A stretch of 64,000 nucleotides of DNA from CAYRTD01 sp964528675 (GTDB lineage Bacteria; Bacteroidota; Bacteroidia; Bacteroidales; GCA-2748055): assembly GCA_964528675.1 (NCBI GenBank), contig CAZGTU010000003.1:1-64000 (forward strand). The letters are read 5' to 3'. Below, in pieces: positions 9,117-17,686 of the stretch (the stretch's first letter is position 1; the number at the start of each line of letters is the position of its first letter). The position numbers and the translations under genes were made by a program. The notes beneath the pieces were generated by a model. The model made no database searches, was not told the DNA's origin, and saw nothing but the letters and a program-made list of their open reading frames with translations.

Positions 9117-9926
9117 TTATTTCTGATCTCTGTAATCCGTGCTTTCAAAAATTTTATCAGCCGACTTCGCGATAAAGCCGCTGTATAGCTTTCCATTCCT
9201 GTCTCTGTACCGCTGGGCAAACTCATAATAACAGGCCGGAATTTTCTGTCTTTCTCCTTCAAAATCAATATCCACAATATCTGCCAGGGTACTTGACTGT
9301 CTCAATAATTGTTCTTTCGTTCCTTTGATTTCTCCTCCCGAAGTATTCAGCAAAAAGCCGTTTTCTTTGATAAACTGATTCACTTTTTCAAGATTGTCAT
9401 ATGTTTTCAAATGATTTACGCTAATCGTAAAATGATTGGCCCGGAAACCAAATACATATAACCAGGCTGCATATTCCGACTCCTCCCTCAAGGCCTCATA
9501 AACAGCGAACTGGGGTTTATCAAGAAAACCTCCTGAAAACATCAGGGCCTCATCCTTCAGCAAATCAGCAGGTATACTATCAACCGTTTCTTTAGTGATT
9601 CCCTGTAAGTGAGGAGAAAAATCCGAGGTTTTCAACTCACTTATGAAAACCCTGGGAGCCAGATCATCGCCGGGCAGCTCAAAATGTCGGGCAAACAAAT
9701 GTTTGGCTTCAAACTCATATTCCCCTTCCGGCCTGTATCCCCTTTCCAGGAATGGTTTCGCCAGGACATCGATGTTAACCCTGGGATCATCAAAGGTCCG
9801 GAAAGCAATATGATCGTTGACAATGCTTTCACCTTCATTTGTGAACAAATCATAGATCTTACCTGCCGAAGGATTAAGGCTGGTGTAATCAATCCACAAT
9901 CGATCGAAAATTTCTTTTAGTTCCAT
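9117..9926 (-). CDS. DUF1338 / HglS-type 2-oxoadipate dioxygenase-decarboxylase family protein
   Basis: 269 residues. The family includes HglS (formerly YdcJ), a non-haem Fe(II) enzyme that converts 2-oxoadipate to D-2-hydroxyglutarate in lysine catabolism. Visible: NDHIAFRTF with the His and Arg of the metal/substrate site, FRANHFTISVNHL with a second conserved His, and CYYEFAQRY with a Glu that would be the third ligand. The protein is shorter than HglS (about 460), as is usual for the Bacteroidota DUF1338 branch. The start at 9926 (MELKEIFDRL) is preferred over the upstream frame extension. The 2-hydroxyacid dehydrogenase at 4310-7246 would be a fitting partner, but they are not in one operon. 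Confidence 0.82.
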   Translation of the reverse strand: MELKEIFDRLWIDYTSLNPSAGKIYDLFTNEGESIVNDHIAFRTFDDPRVNIDVLAKPFLERGYRPEGEYEFEAKHLFARHFELPGDDLAPRVFISELKTSDFSPHLQGITKETVDSIPADLLKDEALMFSGGFLDKPQFAVYEALREESEYAAWLYVFGFRANHFTISVNHLKTYDNLEKVNQFIKENGFLLNTSGGEIKGTKEQLLRQSSTLADIVDIDFEGERQKIPACYYEFAQRYRDRNGKLYSGFIAKSADKIFESTDYRDQK

Positions 9927-10012
9927 AGTTAAAGGTTTTTTAATCAAGCGCAAAGCTTTAGTTAACTATATAATAACAGATTGAGGGGGGAAAGGTTTAG
10001 AGTAGGGTTTAT

Positions 10013-10044
10013 GGGTTGATGGGTTGATGGGTTGATGGGTTGAT
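10013..10044. repeat. Four tandem GGGTTGAT octamers
   Basis: Four exact head-to-tail copies of GGGTTGAT. The period of 8 bp is not a multiple of three and no frame uses it, so it is a non-coding microsatellite likely to vary in copy number by slippage. Confidence 0.9.
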
Positions 10045-10074
10045 CGTTGAGTCTACTCCGTTAGAACCGACGCA

Positions 10075-10104
10075 TGTCATTCCCAACGCAGTGAGGAATC
10101 TCTC
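10075..10104. repeat. Intergenic repeat motif (TCATTCCCAACGCAGTGAGG type)
   Basis: The reverse strand contains GATTCCTCACTGCGTTGGGA followed by ATGACA. Closely similar short motifs are found as dispersed intergenic repeats in many bacterial genomes. Only one copy is seen in this window. Confidence 0.4.
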
Positions 10105-10285
10105 AATCCGGAGGATTGGTATTTCTGTCTGCAGATTTATTCAGGGACGGGTAATTCGGAGCATATTGACCTCCAGGTGAAAAATGTCTGCCCCCGTAAA
10201 CATTTGTTGCTTTGTCTATCTCTATGTGCCTACTTCGCACTGATTCGGCAACACGTGGATTGGGGGTCATAATGCGCTCATTATT

Positions 10286-10392
10286 TGATGTATTGCTATC
10301 CGGAATTTCAATTCTCTACGGGCGTAACCGCAGCTAAGGTAATTCGGGCCCTCCAGACCCGTTAAATCACAATCCCCGCTGCAAATACATCA
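10286..10392. repeat. Nested inverted repeat, possible MITE/REP remnant
   Basis: TGATGTATTGC (10286-10296) is complementary to GCAAATACATCA (10381-10392) with one bulged base. Inside, ACGGG (10319-10323) pairs with CCCGT (10358-10362). No coding potential was seen. It may be a degenerate palindromic repeat. Confidence 0.4.
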
Positions 10393-10593
10393 TCCGGATA
10401 TTTAACCCTCAATCTGTCGCTAAATTCTCATTCTCTTTCTCTTCATTCCAGCTTCGAGCTTCTTCATTCTCCCCCCTTTGTTATATAACAGTTGTAAAAA
10501 TTGATATAAATCATCTAAAGCGCTTAAATCCTTTGGTATTTTTTAGCTATTTTTACTGAATATTTCTTATTCTTAATAAATAGTTGAAAATCA

Positions 10594-11595
10594 ATGGAGT
10601 TACTAAAAAAAATACAGGAAAACGCTAAAAAATCAATTCAAAGGATAGTTTTACCCGAATCAGATGACGATCGCACACTGAAAGCTGCAGATATTATCAT
10701 AGGTGAAGGGATTGCAAATATAATTCTTATCGGAAAAGAAGATGTAATAAGAAAGGATGCCGAAAAGCTTGACCTGAATAACCTGCAGAAAGCTGATATT
10801 CTTGATCCGGAAAATAATCCGAAAAAAGAAGAATACATTGAGCTTATGCTTGAGTTACGCAAGCATAAAGGCTTAACTCGTGAGAAGGCAGAACAATTAT
10901 TACTTGATCCTCTTTACCTGGCCACCCTGATGATAAAAGCAGGCGATGCAGACGGAGAAGTAGCCGGGGCAAAAAATGCAACAGGAGATGTTTTAAGACC
11001 GGCATTTCAGTATGTTAAGACATTACCAGGAATAAGCGTGGTTTCAGGTGCCTTCATTATGATGCTTAAGGACAAAGAGTTTGGCGAGAACGGTCTTATG
11101 GTTTTTGCCGACTGTGCAGTGCACCCTGATCCTTCTGCCAAAGAACTTGCAGAGATTGCTGTTGCAACAGGAAAAACTACACGAGCCATTGCGGGTTTTG
11201 AACCACGAATAGCCATGCTCAGTTTTTCTACCAAAGGAAGTGCTAAACACGAGATGGTGGAAAAAGTTTCCGAAGCTACCATGCTGGCAAAAGAAATGGA
11301 TCCTCAGCTTCAGATTGATGGAGAACTACAGGCTGATGCAGCTATCGTGGAAGCTATCGGTAAAAGTAAAGCTCCTGACAGCGAAATAGCCGGAAAAGCC
11401 AATGTTCTTGTATTCCCAAGTCTGGAAGTGGGTAATATTGCCTATAAGCTCGTACAAAGACTCGCACATGCCGAAGCTATCGGTCCTGTTCTCCAGGGAA
11501 TGGCTGCACCTATTAATGACCTTTCCAGGGGGTGTTCCGTAAGTGATATTGTCAATCTCGTTGCTATTACAGCCAATCAGGCCATCAATAAGTAA
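10594..11595 (+). CDS. pta: Phosphate acetyltransferase
   Basis: 333 residues, the length of the short catalytic-domain Pta. Interconverts acetyl-CoA + Pi and acetyl phosphate + CoA. Motifs: IVLPESDDDRTLKAA at the N-terminus, GEVAGAKNATGDVLRPAFQ, FADCAVHPDPSAKELAEIA, FSTKGSAKHEMVEKV, IDGELQADAA and VFPSLEVGNIAYKL, all as in true phosphotransacetylases. First gene of a same-strand run with a 3-hydroxyacyl-CoA dehydrogenase and ackA, ptb and buk, so it feeds AckA in acetate formation with substrate-level ATP synthesis. Confidence 0.94.
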   Translation: MELLKKIQENAKKSIQRIVLPESDDDRTLKAADIIIGEGIANIILIGKEDVIRKDAEKLDLNNLQKADILDPENNPKKEEYIELMLELRKHKGLTREKAEQLLLDPLYLATLMIKAGDADGEVAGAKNATGDVLRPAFQYVKTLPGISVVSGAFIMMLKDKEFGENGLMVFADCAVHPDPSAKELAEIAVATGKTTRAIAGFEPRIAMLSFSTKGSAKHEMVEKVSEATMLAKEMDPQLQIDGELQADAAIVEAIGKSKAPDSEIAGKANVLVFPSLEVGNIAYKLVQRLAHAEAIGPVLQGMAAPINDLSRGCSVSDIVNLVAITANQAINK

Positions 11596-11622
11596 ATCAA
11601 ATTAATTAATCCATATAAGAAA

Positions 11623-12588
11623 ATGACAGAAACACTTGACGATTTCGCATTAAATTCAACAACACCCCCCCAGAAAGGGAGTATACAAAAAGTAGCCATA
11701 ATTGGTTGCGGGAGCATGGGCCAGGAAATAACGCGAATAATTGCCCAGCATGGTCTGGAAGCAATATTCATTGACCTGACCGAGGAAAGAATAAAGGAGA
11801 TTTATAAAGAAATCGAAACTACCCTGGATGATATAATAAATAAATGGGGATTAACAGAGGGTGAAAAACGAGCTATTTTAAGCCGGATAGAAGGAACCAC
11901 AGATTACAACAAGATCCGTGATGTAGACCTCGTTATTGAAACCATCAATTCCAAAAAGCCGGGGACCAACATTGAGATCAGAAAAGATGTATTCATGAAG
12001 GCTGAAGAAGTTGTCGGTGAAGACACCATCATTTCTTCCAACAATTCGACCCTCATGATCTCAGATCTTGCAACTGTACTGAAACATCCTGAACGTGCTG
12101 TAGGACTACATTTTATAGGCCCGGCCCATTCCGTAAAAATTGTAGAAGTGATCAGGGGGCAGTATACCAATGATGCATCTTACGAATTTGTTCTGAAGTT
12201 CGCTAAAATGATCGATAAAACTCCCATTACGCTCAACGAATCCCCCGGTCATATCAGCAGCCGCTTAATCGTTACCATCATTAACGAAGCCTGTGAGGCT
12301 CTCATGGAAGGTGTAGCATCGGTTCAATGCATAGATACCACCATGAAACTTGGTTACGGTCTTATGTTCGGTCCTTTTGAGATGGCAGACAGGATTGGTC
12401 TTGATAAACTTCTCAAATGGATGGATAATCTGTATGCCGAATTTGGAACACAACGATTTAAGGCATCACCTATCCTCAAGAGGCTGGTAAGAGCCGGATA
12501 CCTGGGAAGAAAAACCAATAAAGGCTTCTATAAATATGAAGATGGTAAAATCATTTCCCAGGCCATACAGGCAACCGAATTCAAATAA
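11623..12588 (+). CDS. 3-hydroxyacyl-CoA (3-hydroxybutyryl-CoA) dehydrogenase
   Basis: 321 residues. NAD-dependent oxidoreductase of the HAD (3HCDH) family. The Rossmann motif VAIIGCGSMGQEI begins near residue 25, and SNNSTLMISDLA and the catalytic region GLHFIGPAHSVKIVEVI (His and Glu of the dyad) follow. The C-terminal domain has GLMFGPFEMADRIGLD and GYLGRKTNKGFYKY. Two deviations stand out: HFIGP instead of the usual HFFNP, and GHISSRL where most members have an Asn before the Arg. Set between pta and ackA in a gene run that also holds ptb and buk, it probably acts in butyryl-CoA formation or in 3-hydroxyacyl-CoA oxidation; the substrate is not certain. Confidence 0.85.
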   Translation: MTETLDDFALNSTTPPQKGSIQKVAIIGCGSMGQEITRIIAQHGLEAIFIDLTEERIKEIYKEIETTLDDIINKWGLTEGEKRAILSRIEGTTDYNKIRDVDLVIETINSKKPGTNIEIRKDVFMKAEEVVGEDTIISSNNSTLMISDLATVLKHPERAVGLHFIGPAHSVKIVEVIRGQYTNDASYEFVLKFAKMIDKTPITLNESPGHISSRLIVTIINEACEALMEGVASVQCIDTTMKLGYGLMFGPFEMADRIGLDKLLKWMDNLYAEFGTQRFKASPILKRLVRAGYLGRKTNKGFYKYEDGKIISQAIQATEFK

Positions 12589-12614
12589 TTAGTTTTTATA
12601 TATAAATAAGGATA

Positions 12615-12671
12615 CCCCGTTGATCTTTATTCTGAAATACACGAAAAAAATATCGATCATTTTTACCGGGG
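12615..12671 (+). other. Nested stem in the ackA 5' leader
   Basis: CCCCG (12615-12619) pairs with CGGGG (12667-12671) and TGATC (12621-12625) with GATCA (12655-12659), within the 105-bp gap before ackA. There is no T-run on the plus strand after it, so it is not a simple terminator. It could be a processing or stability hairpin between the two parts of the operon. The stems are short and the call is weak. Confidence 0.3.
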
Positions 12672-12693
12672 ATAAAAAAATTAAATCAAACCG

Positions 12694-13905
12694 ATGAAAA
12701 TTATAGTATTAAATTGCGGTAGTTCTTCAATAAAATATCAGTTATTCAATATGGCTACCACCGAAGTGCTGGCAAAAGGTGTAGCTGAAAAGATCGGACT
12801 GCATGGTTCCTTCATAAAGCATGAACTGGAGAATGGTGAAAAGGTAAAACTTGAAGGTGAGATCATGGATCACCAGCAGGGTATTGAATATATCCTCGGT
12901 ATACTAAAGAGCGAGAAATATGGATGTCTCAGAAGTTTCGGTGAAATAGATGCTGTGGGTCACCGGGTGGTACATGGTGGTGAAGCATTCAGCGGAAGTG
13001 TATTGATAACCAATGAAGTGATTGAGAAGATGAATGAATTCATCGATCTTGCACCTTTGCATAATCCGCCTAACCTGAAAGGAATCAGTGCAATGCAAAG
13101 TCTTTTGCCTGATATACCTCAGGTAGGTGTGTTTGATACAGCTTTTCATCAGACAATGCCCCCGGAAGCATATATGTATGCCATTCCATATTCACTTTAC
13201 ACCAAATATGCACTCAGGAGATATGGATTTCACGGTTCTTCCCACCGCTTTGTTTCTCAAAAAGCTGCAAAAATACTCAACAAAGACATAAAGGATCTGA
13301 AAATCATAACCTGTCACCTTGGCAATGGAGCTTCAATAACTGCGGTGAAAGGCGGAGAATCAATAGATACTTCCATGGGACTCACTCCGGTTGAAGGATT
13401 GATAATGGGTACTCGTACCGGCGACCTGGATCTTGGCGTACTTCTTTACATCATGCAAAAAGAAGGCATTGATGTTCAAACGGCCAATACTCTTATCAAT
13501 AAACACAGCGGTATGCTGGGTATAACGGGTGTATCATCCGATATGCGGGAGATTGAAGATGCTATGGCGGAAGGAAATGAAAGAGCTACCCTGGGTTTGG
13601 AAATGTATCACTATCGAATTCGAAAGTACATTGGCGCTTACTCTGCCTCCATGGGAGGCCTTGATGCTCTTGTATTTACAGGGGGTGTAGGTGAAAACGG
13701 ACCTGAAAGCCGTGAGGAGATCTGTAAAGATTTTGAATATCTGGGACTTGAATTTGATAAGGACAAGAATGATGGAGTCAGAGGGAAAGAAATCATTATT
13801 TCCAAAGATAATTCTAAAGTTAAGGCAATGGTAATACCCACCAACGAAGAACTGGTTATTGCTTCCGACACCGAGGGAATCGTAAAAGACATTCAATCAT
13901 CTTAA
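12694..13905 (+). CDS. ackA: Acetate kinase
   Basis: 403 residues, full length. ASKHA-fold kinase converting acetyl phosphate + ADP to acetate + ATP. Signatures: VLNCGSSSIKYQLF at the N-terminus (phosphate-binding loop), GHRVVHGGE, FDTAFHQTMP, YGFHGSSHRFV, CHLGNGASI and MGTRTGDLD, and FTGGVGENGPESRE near the C-terminus. ptb starts 6 bp after its stop, so the two are very likely co-transcribed. With Pta it forms the acetate branch. Confidence 0.97.
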   Translation: MKIIVLNCGSSSIKYQLFNMATTEVLAKGVAEKIGLHGSFIKHELENGEKVKLEGEIMDHQQGIEYILGILKSEKYGCLRSFGEIDAVGHRVVHGGEAFSGSVLITNEVIEKMNEFIDLAPLHNPPNLKGISAMQSLLPDIPQVGVFDTAFHQTMPPEAYMYAIPYSLYTKYALRRYGFHGSSHRFVSQKAAKILNKDIKDLKIITCHLGNGASITAVKGGESIDTSMGLTPVEGLIMGTRTGDLDLGVLLYIMQKEGIDVQTANTLINKHSGMLGITGVSSDMREIEDAMAEGNERATLGLEMYHYRIRKYIGAYSASMGGLDALVFTGGVGENGPESREEICKDFEYLGLEFDKDKNDGVRGKEIIISKDNSKVKAMVIPTNEELVIASDTEGIVKDIQSS

Positions 13906-13911
13906 TTGGCT

Positions 13912-14808
13912 ATGGACTTAAAAACTCTTGATCAGATCGTTGAGCTTGCAGCAAAAAGATCCACAAGGAAGATTGCTGTGGCTGCCGCAGACGATGAGCA
14001 TGTTTTAAAGGCTATTAAAAAAGCTTCTGAAATGAAGCTGATAAATCCTCTGCTTGTTGGAGATGAATCGAAAATATGCAGCTTATCGGCTTCTATCGGC
14101 CTTCATCTTGAGGATGTAGATATAATAAATGAACCAGACCCGGTAAAAGCCTGTATCACTGCTGTTCAGGAAATAAGACAGGGAAAAGCCGATATTCTCA
14201 TGAAAGGTATGGTGGCTACAGCTCCTCTTTTAAAAGCTGTATTGAATAAAGAGGAAGGATTAAGAAAAAGAGATAACCTCAGTCACTTTGCCCTTTTTCA
14301 AACCTCCTTTTATCATAAACTGATTGGTGTTACCGATGCGGCCATGAATATCCAACCTGAATTGAATGAAAAAAAGGCTATTATTGAAAATGCCGCAGAG
14401 GTATTTCATTCTTTTGATATTTCTAATCCCAAAGTAGCCATTATTGGCCCCGTTGAAGTCGTTAATCCAAAAATCTCCTCTACTCTTGATGCGGCCAACC
14501 TCACCCAGATGAACCGTCGGAAGCAAATAAAATCTTGCATTATCGATGGTCCGCTTGCTATTGACAATGCGGTTTCGAAAGAGGCTGCTGAACAAAAAGG
14601 TATTGAGTCCGAAGTGGCCGGAGATGCGGATATCCTTGTTGCTCACGATCTCAACAGTGGAAATATACTATATAAAACCATGATTTTCCTCTCGGATGCA
14701 AAATCAGCGGCTGTAATTTTAGGAGCAAAAGTTCCCATAGTCCTTACATCACGAGCTGACAGTGAAGAAACAAAGCTTTATTCCATTGCCCTTGCGGCCT
14801 CAATTTAA
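13912..14808 (+). CDS. ptb: Phosphate butyryltransferase
   Basis: 298 residues. Converts butyryl-CoA + Pi to butyryl phosphate + CoA. Typical Ptb features: VAAADDEHVLKAIKKA, ADILMKGMVATAPLLKAVLN, FQTSFYHKLIGVTDAAMNI, DGPLAIDNAVS, ADILVAHDLNSGNILYK and ILGAKVPIVLTSRAD. It is paired with buk 12 bp downstream, which separates it from the related Pta. The ATG at 13912 (MDLKTLDQ) is chosen over an in-frame TTG two codons upstream. May also act on branched or other short acyl-CoAs. Confidence 0.94.
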   Translation: MDLKTLDQIVELAAKRSTRKIAVAAADDEHVLKAIKKASEMKLINPLLVGDESKICSLSASIGLHLEDVDIINEPDPVKACITAVQEIRQGKADILMKGMVATAPLLKAVLNKEEGLRKRDNLSHFALFQTSFYHKLIGVTDAAMNIQPELNEKKAIIENAAEVFHSFDISNPKVAIIGPVEVVNPKISSTLDAANLTQMNRRKQIKSCIIDGPLAIDNAVSKEAAEQKGIESEVAGDADILVAHDLNSGNILYKTMIFLSDAKSAAVILGAKVPIVLTSRADSEETKLYSIALAASI

Positions 14809-14820
14809 AATTTTTCAAAA

Positions 14821-15915
14821 ATGGCACACAAACAAATTCTGGCTATAAATCCCGGATCCACCTCCACTAAAATTGCAGTCTACAGCAATGCAAAGGTTGT
14901 ATTCCTTAAGAGTATTCAGCACTCAAATGAAGAACTGAGCCAGTTCAATAAAATAAGTGACCAGTATACTTATCGTAAAAATATTGTCCTGGAAGAACTG
15001 AAACAGGCAGATATTGATATCGAAAAGATTGAAGCTGTAGTTGGCCGGGGCGGACTTGTAAGACCTATAAAATCTGGAATTTATACCATTAACAGCCAGA
15101 TGAAAAAAGATCTTAAAGAAGGTGTGCTCGGACAGCATGCCAGCAATCTCGGGGGACTTATTGCAGACGATATTGCCAACACACTGCCGAATGCCAGAGC
15201 TTTTATTGCTGATCCTGTTGTTGTGGATGAGATGAATAAAGTGGCAAAAATTGCCGGTCATCCTGATTTTCGGAGAGTGTCAATTTTCCATGCCCTCAAT
15301 CAAAAAGCTACAGCACGATCTTATGCCCGGTTATTGAATAAAAAATATGAAGAATTGAACCTCATAATTGCGCACATGGGTGGAGGTATTTCCATTGGCG
15401 CTCACCAAAAAGGAAGGGTAATTGATGTAAACAATGCACTTGACGGAGAAGGACCTTTTTCACCTGAAAGATCCGGAACCCTGCCGGTAGGACAGCTTGT
15501 TGAAGATTGCTTCAAAAAGGGCTCAAGCATGGAAACGATCAAGAAAAAGATTACCGGTGAAGGAGGACTCATGGCTTATTTTGGCACTAACTCGGCTTAT
15601 CAGATTGAATTGATGGCAATGGAAGGAGATGAAAATGCACGCCTCATCCAGGATGCTATGTCCTACCAGGTAGCCAAAGAAATTGGTGCTATGGCAACTG
15701 TCCTTAACGGAGAAGTGGATGGCATCATCCTCACCGGAGGTATTGCAAATAACCCCATGGTGGTTGAATACATCAAAAAAATGGTAACCTTCATTTCACC
15801 GGTAATTATTTATCCCGGCGAAGACGAAATGCATGCCCTCGCCATGAACGGATTAATGGTCCTCAAAGGAGAGGTAGAACCCCGGACTTATAGTAAGGAG
15901 AATTTTGTTGAATAA
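14821..15915 (+). CDS. buk: Butyrate kinase
   Basis: 364 residues. ASKHA-fold kinase making butyrate + ATP from butyryl phosphate. Motifs: LAINPGSTSTKIAVY, VVGRGGLVRPIKSGIY, QHASNLGGLIA, FHALNQKATARSYA, AHMGGGISIGAHQKGRVID, GEGPFSPERSGTLP and ILTGGIANNPMVVEYI. These are diagnostic for Buk against AckA. Last gene of the cluster; with ptb it gives a butyrate (or branched-chain fatty acid) branch. No acyl-CoA dehydrogenase/Etf genes are in the window, so the upstream part of the pathway must lie elsewhere. Confidence 0.95.
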   Translation: MAHKQILAINPGSTSTKIAVYSNAKVVFLKSIQHSNEELSQFNKISDQYTYRKNIVLEELKQADIDIEKIEAVVGRGGLVRPIKSGIYTINSQMKKDLKEGVLGQHASNLGGLIADDIANTLPNARAFIADPVVVDEMNKVAKIAGHPDFRRVSIFHALNQKATARSYARLLNKKYEELNLIIAHMGGGISIGAHQKGRVIDVNNALDGEGPFSPERSGTLPVGQLVEDCFKKGSSMETIKKKITGEGGLMAYFGTNSAYQIELMAMEGDENARLIQDAMSYQVAKEIGAMATVLNGEVDGIILTGGIANNPMVVEYIKKMVTFISPVIIYPGEDEMHALAMNGLMVLKGEVEPRTYSKENFVE

Positions 15916-15936
15916 ATGCTAACCGCCAACCTTCCC

Positions 15937-16644
15937 TTATGGATTCGCCAACGAAACAGGCACTATCTTCCCATTCATAAACCGGTGGGCATTCATAGCG
16001 AAATCACTTACAAATTCAGCCATTTCTGCGGGTTGTAATGGGGCTTTGTAGCCCGGAAAGGCTTCTTCGAGCATTTCTGTCTGTACAGACCCTATAGCCA
16101 GACAGTTAACTGCTATTTCACCCTTAAACTCGGTGGCCAGACATTCTGAAAGTACGGCTATTGCGGCTTTGGACGCACTATAATGACTTAATCCTGAAAA
16201 TTTTACACTCCCCTGAAAGCCTCCCATACTCGAAATATTAATAATATGAGGTTGTTTCGCATTTTTCAATAATGTAATGGCTTCCCGGATGATTAAGGCG
16301 GGAGCAGTATAGTTCACAGAAAACACCCTGTTGATCTCCTCAAGCCCGATATCTGAAAAATCCCTGTTTACAAGCTGCCCGGCATTATTTATGAGAATAT
16401 CAAGGTGATCTGTTGTTTTTTTAATTTCATCCAACAATGATTGGATATTATCTTCTTTTTGTAAATCCCGTTCATAGATATTCACTTTTGTTTCGGGAAA
16501 TGCCTCGTTTATGTCTTCTTTAAGCCTGGCAAGGGAATCTTCATTTCTGGAGACAAGAAAAAGTTCACAATCCTTCATGGAGGCAAATTGCATGGCACTG
16601 GCAGCTCCAAGCCCCCGGCTGGCCCCTGTTATCAATATTTTCAT
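15937..16644 (-). CDS. Short-chain dehydrogenase/reductase (SDR) family oxidoreductase
   Basis: 235 residues of a classical SDR. TGASRGLGAA is the cofactor-binding glycine motif (residues 6-15), followed by NNAGQ, the catalytic Ser in ISSMGG and the YxxxK pair in HYSASKAAIA. Arg14 after the second Gly weakly favours NADP. Substrate unknown. Convergent with buk, with a 21-bp gap. Confidence 0.85.
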   Translation of the reverse strand: MKILITGASRGLGAASAMQFASMKDCELFLVSRNEDSLARLKEDINEAFPETKVNIYERDLQKEDNIQSLLDEIKKTTDHLDILINNAGQLVNRDFSDIGLEEINRVFSVNYTAPALIIREAITLLKNAKQPHIINISSMGGFQGSVKFSGLSHYSASKAAIAVLSECLATEFKGEIAVNCLAIGSVQTEMLEEAFPGYKAPLQPAEMAEFVSDFAMNAHRFMNGKIVPVSLANP

Positions 16645-16752
16645 AATTGAAATGGTTTATGTATTTTTCAAATTTATTAGGTGAATATCGGAAAAATGCA
16701 GGATAAAACTAAATTTATGAACAATAAAACAAATAAGTAAAAGGTTCCGTTT

Positions 16753-16866
16753 ACTTTAAACTTAGTTGAGCAATATGCCTGAAGCGAATTATCAATTTTC
16801 ACCCGGGGCGGATAATCCCGATTTAGAAAATATTGCTTCGCGGAATCACTAAATTTGGGTTAAAGT
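16753..16866. other. Four nested inverted repeats, candidate structured element
   Basis: Four perfectly complementary stems nest inside each other: ACTTTAA (16753-16759)/TTAAAGT (16860-16866), TTAG (16762-16765)/CTAA (16849-16852), AGCAATAT (16769-16776)/ATATTGCT (16830-16837), and ATTATC (16788-16793)/GATAAT (16811-16816). The centre is GC-rich. It ends 27 bp before the start of the outer-membrane protein gene at 16894, so it could be a leader RNA, an operator region or a palindromic mobile repeat. Confidence 0.45.
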
Positions 16867-16893
16867 TTGAAATGAAAAAAGACTAAACAAAAA

Positions 16894-17514
16894 ATGATAT
16901 ATAATTTTTCAAAATCATTCTCAATCATAATTCTGGGATTGTTTGTAATTATCTCCGAAAGCTATTCACAGGATTATCGTTACGAACGTGGAAATGAGGA
17001 GGAAAATGAATTACCCGGCCGGTTTTTCATTGCACCGGATTTCGGTCTGGTTCTCGGCGACATAACCCGGATTGAATTTTCCCCATCCCTTGGTTACCAT
17101 TTATCTCCCAGGTTTATTCTTGGGTTGGGAGGCAGATATGAATATGTACGTGAGAAGAATTTTTTTACTAATAGAATCTCCATAAAGACAAATATTTTTG
17201 GATATCGCTTATTTTCCCGTCTTATTGTTATAGAAAATGTTGCTGAAATTATACCGATACAGATTCCCCTCGGGATATTTGGTCACATTGAATTTGAATC
17301 CCTGAGCCTTGAAGAAAAATATTTTCTTCCTGGGGCTCCGTTTGATGCACAGGAAAGATTCTGGCTTAATTCGGTACTTGCCGGAGGTGGGATTAATCAG
17401 CCAACCGGTCCCCGCTCTTCATTCAACATATTAGTTTTATGGGATTTGACCAATTCGGCCAGTTCACCCTATATAAACCCGATTTTAAAATTTGGAGTAC
17501 AATTTTACCTCTAA
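16894..17514 (+). CDS. Small outer-membrane beta-barrel-like protein
   Basis: 206 residues. An N-terminal signal peptide (about 1-25, ending SYSQ) is followed by alternating amphipathic strands such as FSPSLGYHLSPRFILGLGGR, ending in an aromatic/hydrophobic C-terminus (FGVQFYL) as in BAM substrates. This is the size of an eight-stranded barrel. No family is recognised with confidence. Single gene; its leader holds the nested inverted repeats at 16753-16866. Confidence 0.6.
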   Translation: MIYNFSKSFSIIILGLFVIISESYSQDYRYERGNEEENELPGRFFIAPDFGLVLGDITRIEFSPSLGYHLSPRFILGLGGRYEYVREKNFFTNRISIKTNIFGYRLFSRLIVIENVAEIIPIQIPLGIFGHIEFESLSLEEKYFLPGAPFDAQERFWLNSVLAGGGINQPTGPRSSFNILVLWDLTNSASSPYINPILKFGVQFYL

Positions 17515-17643
17515 AAAATATTGTGATTGTTAAATCTCTATAACCTTTTCAGAATATATCAGACAGGACATTTAAACCGGATAAATCTTATAAATTAGCT
17601 CAAATTTAACAGTTTAGCTTTTTGATTATTCGATTTAAAATGC

Positions 17644-17670
17644 GTTATTTGCGAATGTAATACAAATAAC
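17644..17670 (+). promoter_or_regulatory. Inverted repeat before the SlyD-like gene
   Basis: GTTATTTG (17644-17651) and CAAATAAC (17663-17670) are perfect complements with an 11-bp spacer, ending 16 bp before the start codon. A dimeric repressor site or a leader hairpin is possible; no candidate binder is adjacent. Confidence 0.35.
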
Positions 17671-17686
17671 AAAATTAAATTAAAAA

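Larger units (their letters stand above)
9927..10593. other. 667-bp gene-less spacer with repeat remnants
   Basis: No supported gene. It lies between two divergently transcribed genes, so both promoters must be in it. It holds four tandem GGGTTGAT units (10013-10044), a common bacterial intergenic motif (10075-10104) and a nested inverted repeat (10286-10392), listed separately. The last 120 bp before pta are AT-rich and contain the palindrome GTTATATAAC. Confidence 0.6.

Noticed and set aside
10286..10392. The nested repeat as a terminator for pta or the DUF1338 gene
   Set aside because: It lies upstream of both genes and has no T-run.
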